A stretch of DNA of 64,000 bases. Origin: Pararhizobium mangrovi. Lineage in GTDB: Bacteria > Pseudomonadota > Alphaproteobacteria > Rhizobiales > Rhizobiaceae. Shown in pieces: positions 26,615 to 36,001 of the stretch. The stretch spans positions 124,001-188,000 of the forward strand of contig NZ_VHLH01000002.1 of NCBI RefSeq assembly GCF_006516965.1, in the 5' to 3' direction. Below the pieces are notes generated by a model that was not told the DNA's origin, made no database searches, and worked only from the letters and a program-made list of their open reading frames with translations. The first letter of the stretch is position 1; the number at the start of each line of letters is the position of its first letter. The translations under genes and the position numbers were made by a program.

Positions 26615-27798
26615 GCGGAGCGCCTTCGTCCGGGGATGAAGAGCCCGCCGATCGCCCGCCGCGTGCGCAACCAGATCCGTGCGATGACGTTCACCCAGCT
26701 CTGCGGCAGCCAGATCTCCTTGCCGGTCAGGACGAGGAACGCATAGGAGGCGATACCGAAGAGCGGGACCCCGTAGATCAGGTAGCCGAAGAGCAGGCTT
26801 CGCCCGGCATCGGGTTCGATGTAGAAGCCGAGCGCGCGATAGAAAAGCACGATCAGGAAGGCGAGGATGCTTTGCTGGATGCGCGCAGCGCGGTTGGATT
26901 TCGCCCGGCCCATGAAGCTGAGAGCGACCAGCCCGACGAGCAGCGGATACATCCATTCGCTGAAACGCCGGTTGATCTCTTTGGTGAAGAGGTCGGGCCG
27001 GTCCCGATAGGCCTTGTCGTTCGGGTCGGGACTGAAGAGGTAGGTGGTCGGGCGTTCCTTCGGATAATAAAGGGTGCCTTCGCCTCCGCCGGGGAAGAGC
27101 GCGAGATCGAGCGCGTAGGACTGGAAGCGGACGATCGATACCTCGCCGGTCTTGGTGTTCTGTGTCTGGAACTGGCCGTCCGACAGAACGAGAAGCTGCG
27201 TTTCATCCGTGCGCACGAGCCGGCCGCTCTTTGCGAAATAGGTGAGGTTGGAGGCCGGGTCCCGTTCGTCGGAAATGAAGATGCCGCGAAGCTCACCCCC
27301 GCTCGCGACGTTCTGCACGTTGAAATAGACGTTGTCGTCGAGCTTGGTGAAGGTGCCCGTCTGGATGGCGCTCGAAAGCAGGTCGCCGCGCGCTTCGGTG
27401 ACGATGTCGCGCAGGCGATGGTTCGAATACGGTTCGACGAAGTTGTTGGAAAGGAGCGTGACGAACGCCATGCCGACGGCGATGAGGAGCAGCGGCTTGC
27501 CGACCGTTCGCGGCGGGGCGCCGGCGGCTTCGGCAACAACGAGCTCGGAGTCCTCGTTCATCCGTCCGAGCGTCTGGCCCGCGCCGATGAGCAGGGCGAA
27601 CGGCATCACGATGATGAGCACCTTCGGCATGAGCATCAGCGCCAACTCGCCATAGGTCATCAGCGACTGGCTCGTCGACGTCATCACGTTGACGTAGAGC
27701 AGGATCTGCGTCGTCATTGCCAGGACGCCCGTGACGATGAGCGTGCCGATCGAAAGCAGGAAGATACGCCGGAAGATGTACCGTTGGATCTGGTTCAT
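26611..27798 (-). CDS. lptF: LPS export ABC permease LptF
   Basis: LptF partners LptG in lipopolysaccharide export. The start at 27798 gives MNQIQRYIFRRIFLLS, the usual N-terminus, and 395 residues. Two groups of three membrane helices flank a periplasmic domain (about 130-285). The segment NEDSELVVAEAAGAPP is the coupling region conserved in LptF/G. First gene of a leftward operon that continues through lptG, lptD, the SurA-like gene, pdxA and rsmA. Confidence 0.95.
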   Translation of the reverse strand: MNQIQRYIFRRIFLLSIGTLIVTGVLAMTTQILLYVNVMTSTSQSLMTYGELALMLMPKVLIIVMPFALLIGAGQTLGRMNEDSELVVAEAAGAPPRTVGKPLLLIAVGMAFVTLLSNNFVEPYSNHRLRDIVTEARGDLLSSAIQTGTFTKLDDNVYFNVQNVASGGELRGIFISDERDPASNLTYFAKSGRLVRTDETQLLVLSDGQFQTQNTKTGEVSIVRFQSYALDLALFPGGGEGTLYYPKERPTTYLFSPDPNDKAYRDRPDLFTKEINRRFSEWMYPLLVGLVALSFMGRAKSNRAARIQQSILAFLIVLFYRALGFYIEPDAGRSLLFGYLIYGVPLFGIASYAFLVLTGKEIWLPQSWVNVIARIWLRTRRAIGGLFIPGRRRSA

Positions 27799-28151
27799 GC
27801 AGCGTGACGATCTTTCTGCGGCGGCGTGATCGAGGCGCGGTACGAGCGTGATGCCGGGCCCTTTCGCCCGAGCACACCGGCAGACCATGCGACCTCGTAT
27901 CCAAGGTCGCCGATCCTAGCGGCATTGGCGGCGTCTTCGGTCATTCACGGTTCCCGATCAAGCATCAAATTGGATAAAAGTCCGCAAACGAACGTGGTTA
28001 AGAAAACCTTTCGTGTGTCGTTTCCGCGGTGGCACGGCGCGGCAATTCGCCATGGCGGGCCGCATGCCGGCAATGGGGCGCACCCTTGCCAAGCGGTGCG
28101 AAAGCGGCATGATCGCGTGAAATCATCAAACGAGCATTGCCGAGAGTGACG
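27799..28151. other. intergenic region, divergent promoters of lptF and pepA
   Basis: This 353-base gap separates the divergent lptF and pepA genes. Bases about 27955-28020 are AT-richer than their surroundings and are the likely site of the promoters. No confident -35/-10 pair, hairpin or reading frame with recognisable product is seen. Confidence 0.5.
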
Positions 28152-29645
28152 ATGACGAGAGCGATCGACTTTACCTTTACCGAAAAGGGCGAGGCTGCCG
28201 AAGGGCTCGCCGTTCTGCTGCAGGCGGGCGAGGGCGGGCTTGCCGGGCCGGCCGAAGGCCTCGGTTCGCGCGACGGCTTCATGCGCGCTGGCGCGATCGC
28301 CGGCTTCAAGGGCGCTTCGATGAAGACCCTCGATCTCATCGCGCCCGAGGGGGCGAATGTCGATCGCGTGCTCCTCGTCGGAACGGGCGATGCGGCCGGC
28401 TTCGCCGCGCATGACTGGTTGCGCCTCGGCGGCACCGTCGCCGGCGCGCTCGGCCGTGCGGAGGCGGTGACCGTATTCCTCTCCGCGCCCGGCTTTTCAC
28501 CCGATGCCCGCAACGCGGCCGACTTCGCGCTCGGCATGCTGATGCGCGCCTACAGCTTCGACACCTACAAGACCACGTCCAGGGACGAAGACGCCGACGA
28601 CGGGGCATCGGACGCGGCGGTCGACGTGACGATCGTCTTCACGGACGCCGAAGCGGCCCGTACCGCCTTCGAAGCGGAGCGCAGCGTCGGCGAGGGCGTC
28701 ACGCTTGCCCGCGATCTCGTCAACGAACCGGCCAACATCCTCGGCACCGAGGAGTTCGCCGAACGTGCGAAGGCGCTCGAAAAGCTCGGCGTCGAGGTCG
28801 AGGTTCTGGGCGAGGCCGAAATGCGCGAGCTCGGCATGCAGGCCCTGCTCGGCGTCGCGCAAGGGTCCTCGCGCCCGCCGCGGCTCGCGATCATGCAGTG
28901 GAAGGGTACGCAAACGCAGCCGGTCGCCTTCATCGGCAAGGGTGTGGTCTTCGATTCCGGCGGCATCTCCATCAAGCCCGGCGCCAGCATGGAGGACATG
29001 AAGGGCGACATGGGCGGTGCGGCCGCCGTCACCGGCCTCATGCATACGCTCGCCGCCCGCAAGGCGAAGGTGAATGCCGTCGGCATCATCGGCCTCGTTG
29101 AGAACATGCCCGACGGCCATGCGCAGCGTCCCGGCGACATCGTCACGTCGATGTCTGGGCAGACAATCGAGATCATCAACACCGATGCGGAAGGCCGCCT
29201 CGTGCTCTGCGATGCGCTCTGGTACTGCCAGGACCGCTTCAAGCCGCAGTTCATGGTCAACCTCGCGACGCTGACCGGCGCGATCATCGTCGCGCTCGGC
29301 CACCACCATGCCGGCCTCTTTTCCAACGACGACACCCTTGCCGACCGGCTGACGAAGGCGGGTCTCGCGACGCACGAAAAGCTCTGGCGGCTGCCGCTCG
29401 GGCCGGAATACGACAAGCAGATCGAATCGAAGTTCGCCGACATGAAGCATACCGGCGGGCGCGCCGGCGGTTCGATCACGGCGGCCCAGTTCCTGCAGCG
29501 CTTCGTCAACGAGACGCCGTGGGCGCATCTCGATATCGCGGGAACCGGCTTCGGCTCGCCGTCGAGCGAGATCAACCGTTCCTGGGGATCGGGCTTCGGC
29601 GTCCGCCTGCTCGATGAACTCGTCCGGGCGGACTACGAGAACTGA
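28152..29645 (+). CDS. pepA: leucyl aminopeptidase (M17 family)
   Basis: This cytosolic, two-metal, hexameric aminopeptidase removes N-terminal residues from peptides. The 497 residues contain the metal-binding segment [16 protein letters not shown] with the catalytic Lys, KGDMGGAA, and the family signature [13 protein letters not shown] at 28152 is chosen; GTG at 28146 and TTG at 28137 are in frame and possible. It is followed by holC after 28 bases, the conserved pepA-holC order. In some bacteria PepA also binds DNA, but nothing here speaks to that. Confidence 0.95.
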   Translation: MTRAIDFTFTEKGEAAEGLAVLLQAGEGGLAGPAEGLGSRDGFMRAGAIAGFKGASMKTLDLIAPEGANVDRVLLVGTGDAAGFAAHDWLRLGGTVAGALGRAEAVTVFLSAPGFSPDARNAADFALGMLMRAYSFDTYKTTSRDEDADDGASDAAVDVTIVFTDAEAARTAFEAERSVGEGVTLARDLVNEPANILGTEEFAERAKALEKLGVEVEVLGEAEMRELGMQALLGVAQGSSRPPRLAIMQWKGTQTQPVAFIGKGVVFDSGGISIKPGASMEDMKGDMGGAAAVTGLMHTLAARKAKVNAVGIIGLVENMPDGHAQRPGDIVTSMSGQTIEIINTDAEGRLVLCDALWYCQDRFKPQFMVNLATLTGAIIVALGHHHAGLFSNDDTLADRLTKAGLATHEKLWRLPLGPEYDKQIESKFADMKHTGGRAGGSITAAQFLQRFVNETPWAHLDIAGTGFGSPSSEINRSWGSGFGVRLLDELVRADYEN

Positions 29646-29673
29646 CCGGGAAAGCTGACCGGAAGGCCGTTTT

Positions 29674-30123
29674 GTGACGGAGGTCCTCTTCTATCACCTG
29701 ACTGAATCGCGTCTGGAGGACGCGCTCCCGCCGCTGCTCGAAAAGAGCGTCGAGCGCGGCTGGCGCGTCGTCGTCCAGACTGGTAGCGACGAACGGCGCG
29801 ATGCGCTGGACGCGCATTTGTGGACCTATCGCGAAGCAAGCTTCCTCGCTCACGGCACCGATCGCGCCGACTATGCCGATCTGCAGCCCATTCTGCTGAC
29901 GAGCGGCGAGGACACGGGAAATGGCGCCACCGTCCGCTTTCTGGTCGATGCCGCACAACCGGGCGAGGTGGCGAGCTACGAGCGCGTCGTCTTCATGTTC
30001 GACGGCCACGACCAGGACCAGCTCGAAGCGGCGCGTGCGCACTGGCGTTCGCTCAAGGATGCCGGCATGCAGCTCACCTACTGGCAGCAGACGCCCGAGC
30101 GCCGCTGGGAACGCAAGGCCTGA
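29674..30123 (+). CDS. holC: DNA polymerase III chi subunit
   Basis: HolC is the clamp-loader accessory subunit that contacts SSB. The 149-residue protein starts at a GTG (VTEVLFYHLTESRLEDALP) and shows the conserved FMFDGHDQDQLEAAR and HWRSLKDAG segments. Its position directly after pepA supports the call. Confidence 0.92.
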   Translation: MTEVLFYHLTESRLEDALPPLLEKSVERGWRVVVQTGSDERRDALDAHLWTYREASFLAHGTDRADYADLQPILLTSGEDTGNGATVRFLVDAAQPGEVASYERVVFMFDGHDQDQLEAARAHWRSLKDAGMQLTYWQQTPERRWERKA

Positions 30124-30154
30124 GGCGCATGAACCTGCGCAAGGCGAGGCGGCC

Positions 30155-32038
30155 TTATTCGGCGATGGCGTCCTCGTATTCGCTGGAAAGGCGCAGCCAT
30201 TCGTCCTCCGCTTCGGCAAGGCGCGCTTCGGCGTCGAAGCGTTGCTTGGCCTTTTCCGCCGCGCTTTCGGGCGAGCGCTCGTAGAGCGCGGGGTCGGCGA
30301 GTTCGACGTCGAGCGTGCGGATCGTGCGTTCGAGCTTGCCCGTCAGCGCCTCGATCGCGTCGATCTTCTTCTTCACCGGAGCGGCCGCCTTCCGGCGATC
30401 GGCCGCGGCCTTTCGCTGGTCCGCGCGCGATTTCGGCGCCGTGCCCGCGGTAGCCGGCTTTTCCTCGCCCTTTCCGGAAGAAAGGATGAGGCTGCGATAG
30501 TCCGAAAGATCGCCGTCGTAGCTCGTGACCGTGCCCTCGCGAACGAGCCACAGTCGATCGACCGTCGCAGACAGCAGATGGCGATCGTGCGAGATCAGGA
30601 TGACGGCGCCCGCGAATGCGTTGAGCGCGCGCACCAGCGCCGCACGGCTGTCGATGTCGAGGTGGTTGGTCGGTTCGTCGAGGATAAGAAGGTTCGGATT
30701 GTCGAAGGTGGCGAGCCCCATCAGGAGCCGCGCCTTCTCGCCACCGGAAAGGTCGCCCGCCGGCGTGTCCATCTTCTCCGTCGAAAGGCCCATCTGCGCC
30801 ACGCGGGCGCGCACCTTGGCATCGCCGGCGCCCTGCATTCGTTCGCGCACGTGCGCCACCGCGCTTTCGGCCGGCCTCAGATCGTCGATCTGGTGCTGCG
30901 CGAAGTAGCCGACCTTGAGGTTCGGGGCGAGTTGCATGCGTCCGGTTTCCGTCGACAGTCGCCCGGCGACCAGCTTGGCGAAGGTCGACTTGCCGTTGCC
31001 GTTCGAGCCGAGCAGCGCGATCCGGTCGTCATGGTCGAGCCTCAGATCGAGCCCCTTCAGGATCGGCGATCCGGGCTCGTAGCCGACCGAGGCGCCTTCG
31101 AGGGCGACGATCGGCGAGGCGATCTGCTTCTCGGGCTCGGGGAAGGAGAACTCGTGGACGTGGTCCTCGATCACCGCGTCGATCGTTCCCATGCGCTCCA
31201 GCGCCTTCAGGCGCGACTGTGCCTGGCGGGCCTTGGTCGCCTGCGCACGGAAACGGTCGACGAAGGCCTGCATGTGCTTGCGCTTCGCCTCGACCTTGGC
31301 GCGGCTCTTCATCTGCAGCTCGTCCGCTTCCGCCTTCTGCCGCTCGAACTGGTCGAACGAGCCGCGGTAGAAGGTGAGCTTGCGCGATTCCAGATGAACG
31401 ATCGCGTTCGTCGCGTTGTTCAGGAGGTCGCGGTCGTGACTGATGACGACGACCGTATGGCGGTAGCGCCGGATGTACTCCTCCAGCCAGAGCGTGCCCT
31501 CGAGGTCGAGATAGTTCGTCGGCTCGTCGAGAAGCAGAAGGTCCGGTTCGGAAAATAGGACGGCCGCGAGCGCGACGCGCATGCGCCATCCACCCGAAAA
31601 GCTGGAGGCGGGTCGCTGCTGCGCGGCCTGGTCGAAGCCGAGACCGGCGAGGATGGCCGCCGCGCGCGCTTCGGCCGAATGGGCGTCGATGTCGACGAGC
31701 CGGGTCTGGATCTCGGCGATGCGGTGCGGATCCTCGGCCGTTTCGGCCTCCGCCATCAGGGCGGTCCGTTCGCGATCGGCGGCAAGGACGATGTCGATCA
31801 GCGGATCTTCGGTGCCCGGCGCTTCCTGCGCGACTTGACCGATGCGCGTACCCTTGGGGATCGAGACCGAACCCGTCTCGCTCGCCATCTCGCCGGTGAC
31901 GAGGCGAAAGAGCGTCGACTTGCCGGCGCCGTTTCGCCCCACGAGCCCGGCCTTCGTGCCGGCCGGCAGCGTGACGGAAGCGTTTTCGATCAGGAGGCGA
32001 CCGGCGATGCGGGCCGAAAGGTTGGAAATTGCAAGCAT
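30155..32038 (-). CDS. ABC-F family ATPase, YheS-like
   Basis: This soluble protein of 627 residues has two ABC ATPase domains and no membrane segments. The first has Walker A GRNGAGKST, signature FSGGWRMRVALA and Walker B LLLLDEPTNYLD; the second has GSNGNGKST, LSGGEKARLLMG and LLILDEPTNHLD. The long linker with FRAQATKARQAQSRLKALER matches E. coli YheS more than Uup or EttA. ABC-F proteins act on the ribosome, rescuing or gating translation. A C-terminal coiled coil (about 545-625) is present. Antibiotic-resistance activity is not implied. Confidence 0.9.
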   Translation of the reverse strand: MLAISNLSARIAGRLLIENASVTLPAGTKAGLVGRNGAGKSTLFRLVTGEMASETGSVSIPKGTRIGQVAQEAPGTEDPLIDIVLAADRERTALMAEAETAEDPHRIAEIQTRLVDIDAHSAEARAAAILAGLGFDQAAQQRPASSFSGGWRMRVALAAVLFSEPDLLLLDEPTNYLDLEGTLWLEEYIRRYRHTVVVISHDRDLLNNATNAIVHLESRKLTFYRGSFDQFERQKAEADELQMKSRAKVEAKRKHMQAFVDRFRAQATKARQAQSRLKALERMGTIDAVIEDHVHEFSFPEPEKQIASPIVALEGASVGYEPGSPILKGLDLRLDHDDRIALLGSNGNGKSTFAKLVAGRLSTETGRMQLAPNLKVGYFAQHQIDDLRPAESAVAHVRERMQGAGDAKVRARVAQMGLSTEKMDTPAGDLSGGEKARLLMGLATFDNPNLLILDEPTNHLDIDSRAALVRALNAFAGAVILISHDRHLLSATVDRLWLVREGTVTSYDGDLSDYRSLILSSGKGEEKPATAGTAPKSRADQRKAAADRRKAAAPVKKKIDAIEALTGKLERTIRTLDVELADPALYERSPESAAEKAKQRFDAEARLAEAEDEWLRLSSEYEDAIAE

Positions 32039-32099
32039 GGCGGTGTTCTTGAATCACGCGGGTGCCGGAGGCAAGGGCGGAGATCGCAGGCGCGGCCCT

Positions 32100-32612
32100 T
32101 CAGGCGAAGGCACGACCTGCCGGCTGGCGATGAAAGGCACTGAGATCGAGCGAAGGCGGCTCGCTTTCGAGCATGGACAGGATACAATGCGTCTGGCCGC
32201 GATGATGGGTCTGGTGGTTGAAGAAGTGGGTGAGGGCCGGCGCCAGACGCTGGCTGATGCGGCGCGTATCGGTCACCGTGATATAGGTGAAGCGGCCGGC
32301 GAATTCTTCCGGCTCCATGCCTTCGACGAAGGCGACGATGCGCGCGTCCTCGCTTTCGCGGGCAGCGCGCAGTTCGGCGAGACGATCCGCGACGATGGCA
32401 TCGAGGCGCGACGGGTTCTCGCCGCCGCCGGTGAAGCGATGCATCCAGATCCGATCGGCGACCAGGATGTGGTTCAGCGTACCGTTGAGCGAACCGAAGA
32501 ACGCGCCGACGTCGCGCCGGTAGGCCTCGTCGGGAAGGGCGGCCGCCGCATCGTAGACACGCCGATTGGCCCATTCGTTATAGGCCGCCATCATGCGGAA
32601 ATGGTCTTTCAT
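32100..32612 (-). CDS. DinB family putative metalloenzyme
   Basis: The 170-residue protein has the DinB/YfiT four-helix fold pattern. The metal-binding histidines are His48 in LNHILVADRIW and the pair in NHQTHHRGQ near 137-142. Some relatives transfer thiols such as bacillithiol or act as hydrolases; the substrate here is unknown. It is 61 bases upstream of the ABC-F gene on the same strand and divergent from ndk. Confidence 0.85.
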   Translation of the reverse strand: MKDHFRMMAAYNEWANRRVYDAAAALPDEAYRRDVGAFFGSLNGTLNHILVADRIWMHRFTGGGENPSRLDAIVADRLAELRAARESEDARIVAFVEGMEPEEFAGRFTYITVTDTRRISQRLAPALTHFFNHQTHHRGQTHCILSMLESEPPSLDLSAFHRQPAGRAFA

Positions 32613-32827
32613 CGCCCTGTCCCAGGATTGCCCTGCCGGGACCTACCATGCGGCGCGCGATGGCGCCACAAGCACTGTCGATCGTACGATACGAGCGTGA
32701 AACGCGGTCGCGGCGTGACGGTGGCCTTGTTCGCCGCCCCTTCAGCCGTTAAGGAGCGCGCACTTCCCGCCCATCCAGTCGAAGCCGCCGGAAGCGGCCG
32801 TCACAACGAAGCAAGGAAAGAAGCCCC

Positions 32828-33250
32828 ATGGCGATCGAACGCACCTTTTCCATGATCAAGCCCGACGCGACGCGCCGAAACCTCACCGGCGCGATCATCA
32901 AGATGTTCGAGGATGCCGGCTTGAAGGTCGTCGCCTCCCGGCGTGTCCACATGAGCCTGCGCGAGGCGGAAGGCTTCTACGCGGTGCACAAGGATCGTCC
33001 CTTCTTCGGCGAACTGACCGAGTTCATGTCGTCGGGCCCGACGGTCGTGCAGGTGCTCGAAGGCGAGAACGCCATCGCCAGGAACCGCGAGATCATGGGC
33101 GCGACGAACCCGTCGGAAGCTGAGGACGGCACGATCCGCAAGCTCTATGCCGAGTCGATCGGCGAGAACTCCGTCCATGGTTCCGACGCGCCGGAAACGG
33201 CGGCCGAGGAGATTGCCTACTGGTTCGCCGGCACCGACATCGTCGGCTGA
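32828..33250 (+). CDS. ndk: nucleoside diphosphate kinase
   Basis: Ndk equilibrates nucleoside triphosphates by a phosphohistidine intermediate. The 140 residues begin [17 protein letters not shown] and contain the active-site motif [10 protein letters not shown] with His117. A GGAAAGAAG-type ribosome binding site precedes the ATG. A strong intrinsic terminator follows, so it is a monocistronic unit. Confidence 0.98.
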   Translation: MAIERTFSMIKPDATRRNLTGAIIKMFEDAGLKVVASRRVHMSLREAEGFYAVHKDRPFFGELTEFMSSGPTVVQVLEGENAIARNREIMGATNPSEAEDGTIRKLYAESIGENSVHGSDAPETAAEEIAYWFAGTDIVG

Positions 33251-33272
33251 TCCATTCCCGAGAGATCTTTCG

Positions 33273-33306
33273 AAGAAGCCGGCCTTCGTGCCGGCTTCTT
33301 TCGTTT
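33273..33306 (+). terminator. intrinsic terminator of ndk
   Basis: An 11-bp perfect stem, AAGAAGCCGGC (33273-33283) with GCCGGCTTCTT (33290-33300), surrounds a 6-base loop and runs into TTCTTTCGTTT. It starts 23 bases after the ndk stop. It is the clearest terminator in the window; the mirrored A-rich side could also serve the converging AbrB-type gene. Confidence 0.92.
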
Positions 33307-33314
33307 CGGCGCTA

Positions 33315-34412
33315 TCATGACGCCTCGTTCGCCATCGCGCGCCGGGCCGCGTAGCGCGCGATGGTCGGTCCGCAGATCAGCACCATGAAGAAGCGTACCG
33401 CCTGCAGCGTCATGACGAAGGGCAGGTCGACGTTACTCGACGCGGCGATGATGGCGACCGAATCCATGCCGCCGGGGCTGGTCGCCAGATAAGCGGTCAG
33501 CGGGTCGATGCCGAGCGCGCGGTTGAGCAATACGGCGAGCCCGCCGCAAAAGACGAGCAGAACGAGGATCGATGCGAGGATGCGTGGAAAGGCATGGCGG
33601 GCATGGTGCAGGATGGCCCGGTCGAAACTGAGGCCGATGCGCCAGCCGAGCACCGCGTAGCACGGCGCGAGCAGCCAGAGCGGCAGCGCGAAGGTCGCGA
33701 TCCCGCTCACGTGAAGAACGGCGCCGACGATCAGCGGCAGGATGAGCGGGCCGGCCGGGATGCGCGAGAGGTGACCGAGCCACGAGCCGAAGGCGGCAAG
33801 CGCGATCGTCTGCGCCAGCGCACCGGGCGCGACGGCTTCCAGCCATGGCGCGCCGGCGCCGCCTCCGGCCGAAGCGTCGATCCAGATGCGCGAGATCAGC
33901 GATGCGGCGAGCGCCACCATGACGACGCGCAGATACTGCATGAAGGCGACGAGCCGCGCGTCGGCGCCGAACGCTTCGGCCATCAGCATCATCGCCGTGG
34001 CACCGCCCGGCGACGACCCCCAGACCGCCGTCGAACCCGGCAGCACGTTCCAGCGGCTCATCAGCCAGCCGAGCAGGCTGGACGCGGTGATGACGGCGAC
34101 GACGACGCCCAGGAAGATCGGCCATTCGCTGGCGAACGTGGCGAGGATCGTCGGCGTCACGGAACGCGCGATCAGACAGCCGACGACCGCTTGGGCGACG
34201 TTGTAGACCGGTCGCTTGACGCCGATTGTCGCGCCGTTGGTGCCGGCGGTGATGGCGACGGCCATCGGGCCGAGGAGGAAGCCGGCCGGGATCGCCGCCC
34301 ATTCGAGGAGTGCGGCGAGCACCGCCGAGAGGATGACGAGTGCTGCCCATTGCGTGCGCTTCGACCGGCGCGACAGGAAGCCGGCCGGCTGGTTCTTGGA
34401 AGTCTCGCTCAC
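33315..34412 (-). CDS. AbrB family membrane protein (putative transporter)
   Basis: The 365-residue protein has about ten membrane segments in two similar halves. Paired motifs are IPAGFLLGPMA and IPAGPLILPLI, and GSSPGGATAMMLMAEAFG and ATSPGGMDSVAIIAAS, the duplication typical of the AbrB/COG3180 group. Despite its name this family is unrelated to the AbrB transcription factors. Function is unproven; transport of a small metabolite is assumed. The GTG start at 34412 avoids a long Arg-rich upstream stretch. It converges on ndk across the terminator. Confidence 0.85.
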   Translation of the reverse strand: MSETSKNQPAGFLSRRSKRTQWAALVILSAVLAALLEWAAIPAGFLLGPMAVAITAGTNGATIGVKRPVYNVAQAVVGCLIARSVTPTILATFASEWPIFLGVVVAVITASSLLGWLMSRWNVLPGSTAVWGSSPGGATAMMLMAEAFGADARLVAFMQYLRVVMVALAASLISRIWIDASAGGGAGAPWLEAVAPGALAQTIALAAFGSWLGHLSRIPAGPLILPLIVGAVLHVSGIATFALPLWLLAPCYAVLGWRIGLSFDRAILHHARHAFPRILASILVLLVFCGGLAVLLNRALGIDPLTAYLATSPGGMDSVAIIAASSNVDLPFVMTLQAVRFFMVLICGPTIARYAARRAMANEAS

Positions 34413-34608
34413 GCGGCGTGTCCTGGTCTTCGCTCCCGCGTCCCGACGCATCGACGGCCGAAGCGGATGGCCGGCGCACAAAGGGTTCGCGTTGGTGGGC
34501 TTGCGCGCACCGGTAACGGTGGCTTGGAGGTGCTTCGCCCGAGACATAAACGATCTGGCGCGAATTGCGAGGTATTCGTTCCGTTCGCTGCCGGCTTGCG
34601 CGAGGGAC

Positions 34609-35070
34609 CTACCAGCGACGCATGGCTGCCGTATCGCCGTCCTTCGCCTCGACCCAGTCGCCCTCGCTGCCGTCGGTGCGGTGTTCCTTCTTCCAGAAGG
34701 GCGCGCGGCTCTTCAGGAAATCCATCACGAAACTTGCCGCCTCGAAGGCGGCGCCGCGATGCGCGGAACCGGCGATCACGAGGACGATGTTCTCGCCGGG
34801 CAGGATCCGTCCGGTGCGATGGATCGCGGCAAGTGCGGTCAGTGGCCAGCGTTCGATCGCCTCGTTGGCGATGCGCGTCATCTCTGCTTCCGCCATTCCG
34901 GGATAGTGCTCGAGCTCGAGTGCGCCCAGCGTTCCGTCCTCGTCGCGGCACAGGCCCGTGAAGGTGACGAGGGCGCCGGTATCGCCGCCCGGTGCCAGTG
35001 CCGCGCACTCCGTGTCCATGTCGAAATCCGCGCGCTGCACGCGCACGACGGGCGTGATGGCACCGGCCAC
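34609..35070 (-). CDS. moaE: molybdopterin synthase catalytic subunit
   Basis: MoaE with MoaD converts precursor Z (cPMP) to molybdopterin by adding two sulfurs. The GTG at 35070 gives 153 residues, 5 bases after moaD. Motifs are GALVTFTGLCRDE, HRTGRILPGE, SAHRGAAFEA and the catalytic-lysine region APFWKKEHRTDG. Its product feeds molybdenum enzymes such as the oxidoreductase at 42745-44871. Confidence 0.93.
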   Translation of the reverse strand: MAGAITPVVRVQRADFDMDTECAALAPGGDTGALVTFTGLCRDEDGTLGALELEHYPGMAEAEMTRIANEAIERWPLTALAAIHRTGRILPGENIVLVIAGSAHRGAAFEAASFVMDFLKSRAPFWKKEHRTDGSEGDWVEAKDGDTAAMRRW

Positions 35071-35075
35071 GACCG

Positions 35076-35336
35076 TCAGCCGCCGGTCATCGGCGGGAAG
35101 AGGGCGATCTCGCGGACGTCCCGGCCGATCGGCCGGTCGTGCGGCGTATGTTCGTGATCGAGGGCGACGCGGATGACCTGCGGGTTTTCGAGCGCGGCCG
35201 CATAGCCTTCGCCACGACCTTCCAGATGGTCGAGCAGGTCGGCGACGGTCGACACCGATTCCGGCAGTTCGATCGTTTCCTCGGCGCTGCCGATGCGTTC
35301 GCGCACCCATGCGAAATAGACGAGCTTGACGGGCAT
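35076..35336 (-). CDS. moaD: molybdopterin synthase sulfur-carrier subunit
   Basis: MoaD is the ubiquitin-like small subunit whose C-terminal Gly-Gly carries the thiocarboxylate. The 86-residue protein begins MPVKLVYFAWVRERIG and ends FPPMTGG as required. Its start overlaps the pgsA stop by one base (TGATG) and moaE follows closely, so the three are translationally linked. Confidence 0.94.
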   Translation of the reverse strand: MPVKLVYFAWVRERIGSAEETIELPESVSTVADLLDHLEGRGEGYAAALENPQVIRVALDHEHTPHDRPIGRDVREIALFPPMTGG

Positions 35337-35944
35337 CACTCCACCACGTGTTTCATGCCGGCGCGGAAATAGTCGTATCCCGTGTACATCGTGATCAGCG
35401 CCGCAATCCACAAGAGAGTCAGGCCGATCTGGGTCGTGTGCGCCATCACCGCGTCGCCCGCGGGCCCCGCGAGAAGGAAGGCGATCGAGATCATCTGGAT
35501 CGTCGTCTTCCACTTGGCGATGCGCGTGACCGGCACGCTGACCTTCAGTGCGGCGAGGTATTCGCGCAGTCCCGAGACGAGGATCTCGCGGCAAAGGATG
35601 ATGATCGCCGCCCAGATCGTCCATCCGGCGATCGTCCGGTCGGCGGCCAGAAGCAGCAGCACCGAGGCGACGAGCAGCTTGTCCGCGATCGGATCGAGCA
35701 TACGCCCGATCGTCGAGGTCTGCTGCCAGATGCGCGCCAGGTAGCCGTCGAAGAAATCGCTGATGGAGGCGAAGATGAAGAAGCCGAGCGCCCACCAGCG
35801 CGCCACGTTGGAGCCGTGGAGACGGCCCTCGACGAAGAAGCATCCGACGATCAGCGGAACGGCCAGGATACGCGCATAGGTCAGGATGTTCGGAATGCTG
35901 AAGGCATGGGCGTTGATGCGACCTGCCGTGTTCTGCTCAGCCAC
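35336..35944 (-). CDS. pgsA: CDP-diacylglycerol--glycerol-3-phosphate 3-phosphatidyltransferase
   Basis: PgsA makes phosphatidylglycerophosphate, the committed step to phosphatidylglycerol and cardiolipin, at the inner membrane. The 202 residues contain the CDP-alcohol phosphatidyltransferase motif with its acidic residues in SDFFDGYLAR and GRMLDPIADK, and about five membrane segments. It follows uvrC by 57 bases and precedes moaD, the usual rhizobial order. Confidence 0.95.
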   Translation of the reverse strand: MAEQNTAGRINAHAFSIPNILTYARILAVPLIVGCFFVEGRLHGSNVARWWALGFFIFASISDFFDGYLARIWQQTSTIGRMLDPIADKLLVASVLLLLAADRTIAGWTIWAAIIILCREILVSGLREYLAALKVSVPVTRIAKWKTTIQMISIAFLLAGPAGDAVMAHTTQIGLTLLWIAALITMYTGYDYFRAGMKHVVE

Positions 35945-36001
35945 GCTGTTCCTCTCGGCCGTATGCGAATCTCATTCGGAGCGACCCGTCCCTTCTCGAG
36001 G

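Noticed and set aside
30155-32038. Reading the ABC-F ATPase as an antibiotic-resistance determinant
   Set aside because: The linker and overall pattern match the housekeeping YheS-like group, not the resistance subgroups, and nothing nearby suggests a resistance island.
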